Shown: positions 5,129 through 5,241 of the stretch, piece after piece
How positions within the stretch are numbered: position 1 is the stretch's first letter
Layout of the letters: every line of letters begins with the position of its first letter
Origin: an uncultured Lachnospiraceae bacterium
Lineage (GTDB): Bacteria; Bacillota; Clostridia; Lachnospirales; Lachnospiraceae
DNA length: 5,241 nt
Reading direction: 5' to 3'
Assembly (NCBI GenBank): GCA_946627575.1
Contig: CAMOVS010000121.1
Span: forward strand, 1-5,241
Translations under genes and position numbers: made by a program
Notes under the pieces: generated by a model
What the model was told of the DNA's origin: nothing
Database searches by the model: none
Seen by the model: only the letters and a program-made list of their open reading frames with translations

Positions 5129-5241
5129 ATGCGTATTCAGCGTCTCGTCGATTTGGAAGATTTTGAATTTGATACATTGCTCGTCACCTACAACCACAAA
5201 AACCGTCTCAGCATTGAACTGGGAAAGGTCAGTGAGATCTT
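5129..5241 (+). CDS. Unrecognised protein, N-terminal 37 codons only
   Basis: The ATG at 5129 has AAGGAG (5114-5119) 9 nt upstream and opens a frame that runs off the window. The visible residues begin MRIQRLVDLEDFEFDTLL and continue with a polar stretch rich in charged residues; there is no signal peptide and no membrane segment. I do not recognise the family from this much. The good ribosome binding site, the open frame and the upstream promoter candidates support a real gene. It is divergent from citrate synthase, separated by about 800 bp of repeat-rich DNA, so it may be regulated separately. Confidence 0.75.
   Translation, partial: MRIQRLVDLEDFEFDTLLVTYNHKNRLSIELGKVSEI

Overview
The window looks like chromosomal DNA of a Gram-positive, low-to-mid GC bacterium, most likely a Clostridia member of the Lachnospiraceae type. 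The grounds are strong AGGAG/AGGAGG ribosome binding sites, a TTG start, sigma-A promoters with extended -10 (TGN) elements, a CDP-glycerol (teichoic-acid type) transferase, and a citrate synthase with the HxxHGGGN signature common in Clostridia and related Gram-positives. The genus is an inference.

Layout. (1) Positions 1-1300, minus strand: a CDP-glycerol glycerophosphotransferase-family gene, cut at its 3' end by the window edge. (2) 1301-1579: divergent intergenic region with a good minus-strand promoter for that gene and a weaker plus-strand promoter for mazG. (3) 1580-2293, plus strand: mazG, a nucleotide pyrophosphohydrolase with an intact N-terminal active site and a degraded C-terminal repeat. 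(4) 2294-2418: convergent intergenic region with a terminator hairpin. (5) 4268-2419, minus strand: a two-gene operon, citrate synthase followed by a MarR-family regulator whose start overlaps the citrate synthase stop. Its promoter carries a perfect 16-bp palindrome over the -10 and a second palindrome just downstream, so feedback by the MarR protein is a natural hypothesis. (6) 4323-5128: an unusually long (about 800 bp) divergent intergenic region. (7) 5129 to the end, plus strand: the first 37 codons of an unrecognised gene.

The most unusual part is region 6. It starts with an array of five hairpins (about 4431-4732) that share a GACAG...CTGTC core stem. Three are tandem 58-bp repeats, one flank is a degenerate copy, and the other flank is a hairpin with a perfect 19-bp stem. 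Because 58 is not a multiple of 3, the array is probably not coding; it looks like a structured DNA or RNA element. Next comes an AT-rich leader with two extended -10 promoters, a terminator-like hairpin and a degenerate 12-bp tandem repeat (4919-5002). Read on the minus strand, that repeat gives a strikingly regular Met-x-Asp-Leu tetrapeptide pattern in a 60-codon open frame.

There are no tRNA or rRNA genes, no CRISPR array and no transposase in the window.
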